From assembly GCA_020851395.1 (NCBI GenBank), contig JADZCW010000030.1:1-7433 (forward strand): 7,433 bases of DNA, given 5' to 3'. Below the pieces are notes generated by a model. The model was not told the origin of the DNA and searched no databases. It saw only the letters and a list, made by a program, of their open reading frames with translations. This stretch comes from Phycisphaeraceae bacterium. Lineage in GTDB: Bacteria; Planctomycetota; Phycisphaerae; Phycisphaerales; Phycisphaeraceae. The position numbers were made by a program, and so were the translations under genes. How positions within the stretch are numbered: the first letter of the stretch is position 1; each line of letters begins with the position of its first letter. This document shows positions 1 to 5,089 of the stretch, piece by piece.

Positions 1-12
1 CGAGGGCCCATG

Positions 13-27
13 GAAAACTTCCGGGGG
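13..27 (+). repeat. 15-bp motif GAAAACTTCCGGGGG, copy 1
   Basis: This is an exact reverse-complement match to 131-145, so the two form a 15-bp perfect inverted repeat spanning 13-145. A third copy with one mismatch lies at 179-193. Two more G residues follow this copy before the similarity ends. No target-site duplication is visible at the outer ends. Confidence 0.7.
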
Positions 28-67
28 GGAAGCTGCTTGGCCTTGCACGCGGTGGGGCTTGCCATGC

Positions 68-111
68 CCGGCCTGTCACCAGGCCGGCGGTGCGCTCTTA
101 CCGCACCTTTT
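68..111 (+). terminator. Tandem hairpins with short T run, possible terminator of an upstream gene
   Basis: The first hairpin has a perfect 8-bp stem, CCGGCCTG/CAGGCCGG (68-75/80-87), with a 4-nt loop. A second stem, GGTGCG/CGCACC (89-94/102-107), with a 7-nt loop follows after one base. TTTT occupies 108-111. This fits an intrinsic terminator for a plus-strand gene left of the window, but the T run is short and no such gene is visible. It could equally be part of the repeat structure around it. Confidence 0.35.
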
Positions 112-121
112 CACCCTTACC

Positions 122-202
122 CCCCCCCGGCCCCCGGAAGTTTTCACCGGTGACCATGCTGGTCAAAGCACGCTTGGCGAAACCTTCCGGGGGCCGGGGG
201 GG
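122..202. repeat. Long inverted repeat with 24-nt GC-rich arms (motif copies 2 and 3)
   Basis: The arms 122-145 and 179-202 are reverse complements with one mismatch in 24 positions. Each arm consists of the 15-bp GAAAACTTCCGGGGG-type motif followed by CC and seven or more G. The 33-nt interval carries its own perfect hairpin, TGACCA-TGC-TGGTCA, at 151-165. As RNA or extruded DNA this would be a very stable nested stem-loop. It resembles REP/MITE-like palindromic repeats, but no transposase or target duplication is visible, so the class is unassigned. Confidence 0.6.
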
Positions 203-366
203 TGGCGGTATGTTTTCTGTGGCGCTGTCCCTCGCCGCTTGCGCGGCGGGTGGGGGTTACCCACCACCATGTCCTGTCGTGTTCGGACTTTCCTCCGTCC
301 CGTGTAAAACGGGTCGGCGGTCGCCACGTCCGAGCCGCAAGGGTATTGTATCGTGGCGGATTCCAT

Positions 367-373
367 GGAAGGA
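367..373 (+). promoter_or_regulatory. Shine-Dalgarno GGAAGGA for the gene at 382
   Basis: GGAAGGA lies 8 nt before the ATG at 382 and is the reason for choosing that start over the in-frame ATG at 202. It partly overlaps the palindrome TTCCATGGAA at 361-370. Confidence 0.6.
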
Positions 374-381
374 TTTTCGGC

Positions 382-1410
382 ATGCCCAAGGACAACCCGG
401 CCGCGGAAGTGACGATCTGGACCGAGGCCGCGCGGTCGGGGACGGTGCGGCAGGTCCTGGCCGAAATGGGGCCACTGGTCAGGGCTCTGGGCGTCGGCGG
501 GTCGCGCAGCGCCGAGCTCGACGGGCTGGCCCGGGAGCTGAACTGCCCCTTCGAGGACGACTTCCGCAAGCTCATGATTGACCTGCCGGCCGAGTACGTG
601 CTGCTCGGGGGGATGGCGGAGCTCGGGCCGGCGGACCTCTTGTCGGTGCTCGATCACGGCTCGACGATCGTCTGCCTCGAACCCCCTGCCGGGAGGTTCC
701 AGGATCTTGACGAGCTTTACGCGCCGGCCCGCCGACGGGGGGCCGGCGAGGAACCGGCGGGGCGCCCCGGCCGGCTGATCGTGGCGCCGTCGATGACCCG
801 GTCGCCGAGCTGGCTGAGCGCGGCGGACCCGGCGGCGGCGATCGAGCAGGCGGAGTCGCTGAGCCTGGTGACGGTCGGTCATCGGGCGGACTGCTCGCTG
901 TTCGCGCGGCTTTACGATGCGTGGCAGACGGGGCTGAGCCTGATGCCGATGCCGGACACGATCGACGCGACTATGGTCACGCCGCTGGCGGAGATCCCCG
1001 AGAGCCTGCGGCTGATGACCGGTCACCTGACGGCCCACGGTCGGCTGAGCGATGGGCGGGGATTGACGGTGCAGGTCAGCGATCAGGCGGGCTCGACGTT
1101 CCGGCGGATCGATCTGTTGGGCAAGGCGGGCTCGTTCCACGCGACGGATGACATGTACATGCTGCTGAACCGCAAGGGCGAGGTGATCGACCAGTGGCGG
1201 GCGGAGGGGTACGTGCTGAACTTCACGGCGCTGGTGGCGGCGACATGGCGGCCGCTCCTGGGCCGGACGGCGGGCGGCGGGCCGAGCGAGGCGGTCAACG
1301 TCGAACACGAGAGGCGCGTGCTGGCGTGCTGCCTGGCAAGCTTGCTGAGCAGCCGGACGGGGCAGCCGGAGAGCCCGTCAAAGTTGCTGTCACTGAAGGT
1401 GGCGGGGTGA
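382..1410 (+). CDS. Gfo/Idh/MocA-like oxidoreductase-fold protein, probably non-catalytic
   Basis: The 342-residue product resembles planctomycete Gfo/Idh/MocA-family proteins, which are NAD(P)-dependent sugar or inositol dehydrogenases. Supporting segments are an alternating Rossmann-like N-terminus (about 9-104) ending in LEPPAG (99-104), a GHRAD segment (166-170) like the family's GHxxD, the stretch 213-237 starting TGHLTAH and containing SDQAG, and a C-terminal block with RTGQPESP (325-332). The family's GxGxxG dinucleotide-binding motif is absent: the position expected to hold it reads TIWTEAARSG (11-20). The lysine of the usual EKP motif is also missing (LEPP). That suggests loss of cofactor binding or catalysis, or a much altered cofactor site. 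The start at 382 has a good ribosome binding site; the frame stays open to 202, but the added residues look unlike protein. It stands alone, followed by a separate tRNA promoter. The substrate is unknown. Confidence 0.6.
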   Translation: MPKDNPAAEVTIWTEAARSGTVRQVLAEMGPLVRALGVGGSRSAELDGLARELNCPFEDDFRKLMIDLPAEYVLLGGMAELGPADLLSVLDHGSTIVCLEPPAGRFQDLDELYAPARRRGAGEEPAGRPGRLIVAPSMTRSPSWLSAADPAAAIEQAESLSLVTVGHRADCSLFARLYDAWQTGLSLMPMPDTIDATMVTPLAEIPESLRLMTGHLTAHGRLSDGRGLTVQVSDQAGSTFRRIDLLGKAGSFHATDDMYMLLNRKGEVIDQWRAEGYVLNFTALVAATWRPLLGRTAGGGPSEAVNVEHERRVLACCLASLLSSRTGQPESPSKLLSLKVAG

Positions 1411-1592
1411 GATGCATCAGAAGACCGCCCGGCGCATCCCTTGGCGGGAGCGGCGGCTAGCCCCCGGCGGGGTCGGCTGTGCACAGGCCAAAACGCACGG
1501 AAGGTACGCTGGGAACCGGACTTGACAATCTTGGCGTATCGTCTAGAGTAGGATTTTCGTGGTTGGATGAGGCGGCAAGGGGCAAGCGCATT
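1411..1592. other. Intergenic region upstream of tRNA-Gln
   Basis: This 182-bp spacer contains a GC-rich stretch with a weak 4-bp CCCC/GGGG stem (1461-1472), which has no T run and is not a good terminator. It also holds a perfect 10-bp palindrome, CTGTGCACAG (1477-1486), and the promoter at 1522-1549. No small gene is supported. Confidence 0.6.
1522..1549 (+). promoter_or_regulatory. Sigma70-type promoter for tRNA-Gln and probably the downstream operon
   Basis: A consensus -35 TTGACA (1522-1527) is separated by 16 bp from TAGAGT (1544-1549), which matches the TATAAT consensus at four of six positions. Transcription would start near 1556, giving a leader of about 37 nt before the tRNA. A -35 this good is typical of stable-RNA promoters. 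No terminator is visible after the tRNA, so the same promoter could also drive the nucleotidyltransferase and prs genes. Confidence 0.65.
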
Positions 1593-1663
1593 TACCCCGT
1601 GGTGTAACGGTAACACATCAGGTTTTGGTCCTGAGATTCCTGGTTCGAATCCAGGCGGGGTAG
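1593..1663 (+). tRNA. tRNA-Gln (anticodon TTG)
   Basis: The full cloverleaf folds by hand. The acceptor stem is TACCCCG/CGGGGTA (1593-1599/1656-1662) with discriminator G1663. The D stem is GTGT/ACAC (1602-1605/1613-1616) with loop AACGGTA. The anticodon stem is TCAGG/CCTGA (1618-1622/1630-1634) with loop TTTTGGT, and the anticodon TTG lies at 1625-1627. The T stem is CCTGG/CCAGG (1639-1643/1651-1655) with loop TTCGAAT. The weak U1-A72 pair and G73 agree with known glutamine tRNA identity elements. The 3' CCA is not encoded, so a CCA-adding enzyme is needed. The tRNA reads CAA and, by wobble, CAG. Confidence 0.95.
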
Positions 1664-1718
1664 TTCTTCCAACGAGCGTCCCCGCAAGAGGATGCCCAGC
1701 GAGCGTCAGACAGCAACC

Positions 1719-2585
1719 ATGAGCACTCCGGCGGACAAGTCGAGCTCGTCCCAAGCCCTGGCGCCCTGGGCGATCATCCTCGCGGCGGGCATGGGCAAGC
1801 GGATGGGCGGGGGCGACCTGCCCAAGGTGCTCTACCCGGTGGCTGGTGAGCCGATGGTCCGCTGGGTGGTGCGGGCCTGCCGGGAGGCGGGGGTCGAGAC
1901 GTGCGTGGTGGTGATCGGACACAAGGGAGAGATGGTCAAGCAAGCCCTGGCCCACGAGCCAGGGTGTGTTTTTGTGGAGCAGACGCAGCTGCTCGGGACG
2001 GGGCATGCCACGCGGATGGCGGAGCCGCTGTTCGCAGGCCGGCCGGCGCGCGAGGTGTTCGTGCTGGCTGGGGATGGACCGCTGATCCGGGCGCAGACGC
2101 TGCGGACGATCCTGGACGTGCACCGCAGCCGCCGGGCGGCCGCCACACTGGCGTCGTCGGTCATCGAGAATCCCACGGGGTACGGACGGGTCGTGCGCCA
2201 CGCCGACGGGGGGTTCAAGGCCATCGTCGAGCAGAAGGACGCCACGCCACAGGAGTTGGCTATCCGGGAGGTCTACCCGAGCTACGCGTGCTTCGAGAGC
2301 GCGGCGCTCTTCGAGTCGCTGGCGAAGGTGGGCAACAAGAATCAGTCGGGGGAGTATTACCTGACCGAGGTGCCGGCGATCCTCTGCCGTGAGGGCCGGC
2401 GGGTGGAGGTGATCGAGTCGGTGCCGGCCGAGGACGTGCTGAGCATCAACACGCCCGAGCAATTGGCGGAAGTCGACGCGATCTTCCGCAAACGCCGCGC
2501 CACGTCCCCCGGACTCGCCCCCGGAAACCCCGGAAGTGTTTCAAAGCGCAACGAACCCCTGTGCCAGACGAAAGGTGCTCCATGA
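1719..2585 (+). CDS. glmU: GlmU-like nucleotidyltransferase, uridylyltransferase domain only
   Basis: The 288-residue product matches the N-terminal half of GlmU, which makes UDP-GlcNAc from UTP and GlcNAc-1-phosphate for peptidoglycan and envelope sugars. Visible motifs are LAAGMGKRM (21-29), LPKVL (34-38), GTGHA (93-97), GDGPLI (118-123, metal-binding Asp119), NPTGYGRVVR (151-160), EQKDA (171-175), GEYYLTEV (211-218) and Asn244, aligned with the second metal ligand. The C-terminal left-handed beta-helix acetyltransferase domain is entirely absent, so acetylation must occur elsewhere if this is the UDP-GlcNAc enzyme. The sugar-contacting EINTG motif of E. coli GlmU reads EVYPS here (184-188). 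Residues after about 258 form an unconserved, repeat-containing tail. ATG 1692 is an in-frame alternative start; neither start has a well-spaced ribosome binding site. The stop overlaps the prs start as ATGA. The gene symbol is by homology; substrate is not certain. Confidence 0.85.
   Translation: MSTPADKSSSSQALAPWAIILAAGMGKRMGGGDLPKVLYPVAGEPMVRWVVRACREAGVETCVVVIGHKGEMVKQALAHEPGCVFVEQTQLLGTGHATRMAEPLFAGRPAREVFVLAGDGPLIRAQTLRTILDVHRSRRAAATLASSVIENPTGYGRVVRHADGGFKAIVEQKDATPQELAIREVYPSYACFESAALFESLAKVGNKNQSGEYYLTEVPAILCREGRRVEVIESVPAEDVLSINTPEQLAEVDAIFRKRRATSPGLAPGNPGSVSKRNEPLCQTKGAP
2528..2542 (-). repeat. Related copy of the CCGGGG-type repeat inside the 3' end of the GlmU-like gene
   Basis: Read on the minus strand this is GAAACACTTCCGGGG. 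It matches the left-edge motif GAAAACTTCCGGGG with one inserted base. The adjacent minus-strand stretch down to 2518 reads TTTCCGGGGG, a second partial copy. It encodes part of the unconserved C-terminal tail of the nucleotidyltransferase. The similarity is short and lies in GC-rich DNA, so it may be chance. Confidence 0.35.
2571..2584 (+). promoter_or_regulatory. Shine-Dalgarno and coupled start of prs
   Basis: AAAGG (2571-2575) stands 6 nt before the ATG at 2582, which overlaps the upstream TGA stop as ATGA (2582-2585). This supports 2582 over the in-frame GTG at 2561 and suggests translational coupling. Confidence 0.7.
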
Positions 2586-3634
2586 GCCGCAGCGACCTTG
2601 ACGGTCTTCGGATCTTCTGCGGTCGGGCCAGCAGCAACCTGACCGAGCAGATCTGCCGTTACCTGGACATCCCGCTGGGCCAGGGTCATTCGACGGTCTT
2701 CCCGGACGGCGAGATCATGGTCAAGATCGAGGAGGACGTCCGTGGGCGGGACTGCTACATCGTCCAGAGCACCTGCCATCCGGTGAACAACAACCTGATG
2801 GAATTGCTGATCTACATCGACTGCCTCAAGCGCGCCAGCGCGGCGCGGGTGACGGCGGTGCTGCCCTACTTCGGGTACGCCCGGCAGGACCGCAAGGACG
2901 AGGGGCGCGTGCCGATCACGGCCAAGCTGGTGGCCAACATGCTCACCACGGCCGGGGCGAGCCGGGTGCTGGCGATGGACCTGCACGCTGAGCAGATCCA
3001 GGGCTTCTTCGACGTGCCGGTGGATCACCTGCACGCGGCGCCGGTGGTGGTGAGATATTTCGAGAGCATCCGCGAGGAGCTCGGGGACATCGTGCTGGTC
3101 AGCCCGGACGTGGGGAACGTCAAGACGGCCAATCGTTATGCGACGTGGCTGGGGGGGGACCTGGCGATCATCGACAAGCGGCGGGTGTCGGGAAGTCAGG
3201 TGGTGTCGGCCAACCTGATTGGCGAGGTCAAGAACCGCACGGTGCTGATGGTCGACGACATGATCTCGACCGGCGGGACGATCTGTGAGGCGGCCAAGCT
3301 GGTGATGGCCCACGGGGCCCGGGACGTGATCGCCGCGGCGACCCACCCGGTGCTGGTGGGGCTGGCCATGGAGCGACTGGCCGAGGCGCCGATCAGCCGG
3401 GTGGTCGTCTGCGACACGATCCCGACCCATCCGCGTTGTAAGCCTATTGAGAACAAGCTCGTAGAGCTCAGCGTGGCTGAACTGCTCGGGGAGGCGATCC
3501 ACCGGATCCACCACAACCGGTCGGTCTCGAGCTTGTTCCAGCTCAACGACCCGCGGCGCAAGGACTCTCCGCCGGCCAACGGCGTCGCCGGGCTGCCTGG
3601 GGCGGTGGTTAAGCCCTCAGCAGCAATCGGTTGA
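2582..3634 (+). CDS. prs: Ribose-phosphate pyrophosphokinase (PRPP synthetase)
   Basis: The enzyme transfers pyrophosphate from ATP to ribose-5-phosphate, making PRPP for purine, pyrimidine, histidine, tryptophan and NAD synthesis in the cytosol. The 350-residue product shows FPDGE (40-44), the ATP-binding YFGYARQDRK stretch (96-105), the flexible-loop segment EGRVPITAK (107-115), the metal/catalytic DLHAEQIQGFF (133-143) and the PRPP-binding loop VDDMISTGG (224-232). SVSSLF (314-319) marks the usual family C-terminus. About 31 further residues rich in Pro, Ala, Gly and Ser form an extension beyond the roughly 315 residues usual for class I enzymes. The typical PDVGG segment reads PDVGNVKTAN (175-184), a variant I associate with planctomycete-type sequences. 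It is coupled to the upstream GlmU-like gene by a 4-nt overlap. Confidence 0.96.
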   Translation: MSRSDLDGLRIFCGRASSNLTEQICRYLDIPLGQGHSTVFPDGEIMVKIEEDVRGRDCYIVQSTCHPVNNNLMELLIYIDCLKRASAARVTAVLPYFGYARQDRKDEGRVPITAKLVANMLTTAGASRVLAMDLHAEQIQGFFDVPVDHLHAAPVVVRYFESIREELGDIVLVSPDVGNVKTANRYATWLGGDLAIIDKRRVSGSQVVSANLIGEVKNRTVLMVDDMISTGGTICEAAKLVMAHGARDVIAAATHPVLVGLAMERLAEAPISRVVVCDTIPTHPRCKPIENKLVELSVAELLGEAIHRIHHNRSVSSLFQLNDPRRKDSPPANGVAGLPGAVVKPSAAIG

Positions 3635-3637
3635 CGT

Positions 3638-3646
3638 TGGTATACT
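3638..3646 (+). promoter_or_regulatory. Extended -10 promoter for rplY
   Basis: TGG followed by TATACT (3641-3646) is an extended -10 element with five of six consensus bases. No good -35 is present, as expected for extended -10 promoters. It begins just after the prs stop and would start transcription near 3653, about 50 nt upstream of the L25 start codon. L25 may therefore be expressed apart from prs as well as by read-through. Confidence 0.5.
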
Positions 3647-3668
3647 GCTTCGCCTTTAGACCGCCCTG

Positions 3669-3694
3669 CTCCGGAACCCCCGGAGCCCCCGGAG
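3669..3694 (+). promoter_or_regulatory. rplY leader with mutually exclusive hairpins around the ribosome binding site
   Basis: CTCCGG (3669-3674) can pair with either of two CCGGAG copies, 3680-3685 or 3689-3694. The second copy contains the GGAG (3691-3694) that serves as Shine-Dalgarno for the ATG at 3704. Pairing with the first copy leaves the site free; pairing with the second hides it. That would suit translational control of a ribosomal protein gene, but it is inferred from base pairing only. Confidence 0.3.
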
Positions 3695-3703
3695 AATCGT
3701 TCG

Positions 3704-4372
3704 ATGGCCACTCAGTTCCCCATCCTCCAGGCTGAGAAGCGCAGCGCGCTCGGCAGCCGTTCCGTCAGCCGCCTCCGCCAGCAGGGCAAGCTTCCGGCCG
3801 TGATCTACGGCCACAAGCAGGACCCGCAGACGGTCAGCCTCGACCCCAAGGCGACGAGCCTGCTGCTTCGGCAGCACGCGCACATCGTCGAGGTGCAGCA
3901 CGACGGCACGTCCGAGCCGTGCCTGTTCAAGGAGGTGCAGTGGGACCATCTGGGCACGACGATGATCCACATCGACTTTGCCCGCGTGGACCTGACCGAG
4001 GAGATCACGGTGGAGATCGGCATCCGGCTGGTCGGCGAGCCGGCGGGGCTGAAGGAAGAGGGCGCGTACCTCGAGCAGCAGTTGACCGAGCTCGAGATCA
4101 AGTGCCTGGCCGTGAACATCCCGGCGGAGATCGTGGCCAAGGTCGATCACCTGAACGTCGACGAGGTGCTGGAGGTCAAGGACCTGGTGCTGCCCGAGGG
4201 CGTCAAGGCTGTGACCGATCCTGACACGATCGTCGCGGCGGTGCGCATCGCCAAGGCCCTGGAGGAAGAGCCCACCGCTGTCCCGGCCGAGGGCGCCGCT
4301 GCCGAGCCCGAGGTCATCGGCAAGAAGGAAGAGGGCGAAGAGGGCGAGGCCGCTGCGGAAGAGAAGAAGTAG
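3704..4372 (+). CDS. rplY: 50S ribosomal protein L25 (Ctc/TL5 type)
   Basis: L25 binds 5S rRNA in the large ribosomal subunit. The long form with an extra C-terminal beta domain is called Ctc in Bacillus, where it is a general stress protein, and TL5 in Thermus. The 222-residue product has the N-terminal 5S-binding domain (about 1-93), with RLRQQGKLPAVIYG (23-36) and the HIDFARV block (89-95). The C-terminal domain runs from about 96 to 185 and includes GIRLVGEPAG (106-115). The last 37 residues are an Ala/Glu/Lys-rich, probably disordered tail. The start has GGAG at 9 nt spacing. It lies between prs and pth, the same neighbours as in Bacillus subtilis, and is followed by a strong terminator. 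Confidence 0.95.
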   Translation: MATQFPILQAEKRSALGSRSVSRLRQQGKLPAVIYGHKQDPQTVSLDPKATSLLLRQHAHIVEVQHDGTSEPCLFKEVQWDHLGTTMIHIDFARVDLTEEITVEIGIRLVGEPAGLKEEGAYLEQQLTELEIKCLAVNIPAEIVAKVDHLNVDEVLEVKDLVLPEGVKAVTDPDTIVAAVRIAKALEEEPTAVPAEGAAAEPEVIGKKEEGEEGEAAAEEKK

Positions 4373-4408
4373 TCCTTCCCCCCTGCCATGTTTTTCACCG
4401 TCCACACG

Positions 4409-4440
4409 ACCCGGCGCCCCCTGGCTCCGGGTTTTTCTTT
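4409..4440 (+). terminator. Intrinsic terminator after rplY
   Basis: The outer stem is ACCCGG/CCGGGT (4409-4414/4427-4432) and the inner stem GCC/GGC (4416-4418/4423-4425) with loop CCCT, separated by one C-T mismatch. A T tract, TTTTTCTTT, follows (4432-4440). This is the best terminator in the window and ends the prs-rplY transcript, so pth needs its own promoter or read-through. Confidence 0.8.
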
Positions 4441-4463
4441 GGGCCCATCGGACCGGCGGCGAC

Positions 4464-4471
4464 GGTATGCT
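4464..4471 (+). promoter_or_regulatory. Possible -10 element of a pth promoter
   Basis: GGTATGCT (TATGCT at 4466-4471) lies 35 bp before the pth start codon and directly after the rplY terminator. It resembles the GGTATACT of the rplY promoter. No convincing -35 is seen at 16-18 bp, so this rests on position and motif similarity. Confidence 0.3.
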
Positions 4472-4500
4472 GCTGGCTGGATGAGGACCGGAGTCTGGAC

Positions 4501-5082
4501 ATGCGTCTGATCGTCGGCCTGGGCAACCCCGGGCCCGAATACAACCAGACCCGCCACAACGCGGGGTTCATGGTGCTCGACCGTCTGGCCCAGCGGCACC
4601 ATCTGCTGGCGGACCAGCGGCCAAAGCTGCGCTTCCACGCGGCGGCGATCGAGGGGACCATCTCGGGGCAGAGGTGCCTGCTGCTCGAGCCGCAGACCTA
4701 CATGAACCGAAGCGGGCTGTGCGTGCAGGAGGCGGCGGCGTTCTACAAGATCCCGGCGCAGGAGCTGTTGGTGGTGGTCGACGACGTGGCGTTGCCGGCG
4801 GGGAAGCTGCGCCTGCGGGCCGGGGGCAGCCCGGGCGGGCATAATGGCCTGGCGGACATCGAGCGGGCCCTGGGCACAGCGGAGTACCCCCGTCTGCGCG
4901 TGGGCGTCGATGCCCCGGGGAGGGTGCCGCAGGCGGACTACGTGCTGTCGCGTTTCACGCCCGATCAGATGGCGCAGGTGACGCCGGCGCTCGAGACGGC
5001 GTGCGACGTGATCGAGTGCTGGCTGGGTGAGGGGATCGCGACGGCGATGAACCGCTTTAACGGGGGCGAGGCCCAAGAGTGA
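4501..5082 (+). CDS. pth: Peptidyl-tRNA hydrolase
   Basis: The enzyme cleaves the ester bond of peptidyl-tRNAs dropped from ribosomes, recycling tRNA in the cytosol. The 193-residue product has the normal length for the bacterial Pth family. The family motifs are intact: GLGNPG (6-11, Asn9), TRHNAG (17-22) with catalytic His19, PQTYMNRSG (64-72, Asn69), VVDDVALPAGKLRLR (92-106, Asp94) and GSPGGHNGL (109-117, Asn115). GGAG (4490-4493) lies 7 nt before the ATG. It follows rplY, as in the conserved glmU-prs-ctc-pth order, but a terminator separates them here. Its stop lies 7 bp from the convergent EIIA gene. Confidence 0.96.
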   Translation: MRLIVGLGNPGPEYNQTRHNAGFMVLDRLAQRHHLLADQRPKLRFHAAAIEGTISGQRCLLLEPQTYMNRSGLCVQEAAAFYKIPAQELLVVVDDVALPAGKLRLRAGGSPGGHNGLADIERALGTAEYPRLRVGVDAPGRVPQADYVLSRFTPDQMAQVTPALETACDVIECWLGEGIATAMNRFNGGEAQE

Positions 5083-5089
5083 ACGCGGG

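Larger units (their letters stand above)
1..381. other. Non-coding, repeat-rich region upstream of the first gene
   Basis: I find no convincing coding sequence here. Open frames exist on both strands, but they are low-complexity and match no family I know. The stretch has long homopolymers (G7 at 23-29, C9 at 120-128, G7 at 196-202), three copies of a 15-bp motif, two tandem hairpins at 68-107 and smaller hairpins at 249-265 and 295-317. A perfect 10-bp palindrome, TTCCATGGAA, at 361-370 abuts the ribosome binding site of the next gene. It is most likely the intergenic region between an unseen upstream gene and the gene at 382, possibly with a repetitive element inserted. The promoter for the gene at 382 cannot be fixed: the -10-like TATTGT at 344-349 has no good -35 partner. 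Confidence 0.6.

Noticed and set aside
13..145. Complete MITE or insertion sequence with 15-bp terminal inverted repeats.
   Set aside because: No target-site duplication flanks the ends and no transposase frame lies inside, so only a repeat is reported.
1..381. CRISPR array or phage/plasmid origin as an explanation for the repeats.
   Set aside because: Copies alternate in orientation with unequal spacing, there are too few, and no cas, replication or integrase gene is present.
163..1308. Long minus-strand open frame (381 codons) opposite the first gene.
   Set aside because: It is arginine- and proline-rich, matches no family and is typical of antisense frames in GC-rich DNA. The plus-strand frame has family motifs.
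2357..3514. Long minus-strand open frames opposite prs and the GlmU-like gene.
   Set aside because: Composition is His/Arg/Asp-rich with no motifs, and they mirror well-supported plus-strand genes.
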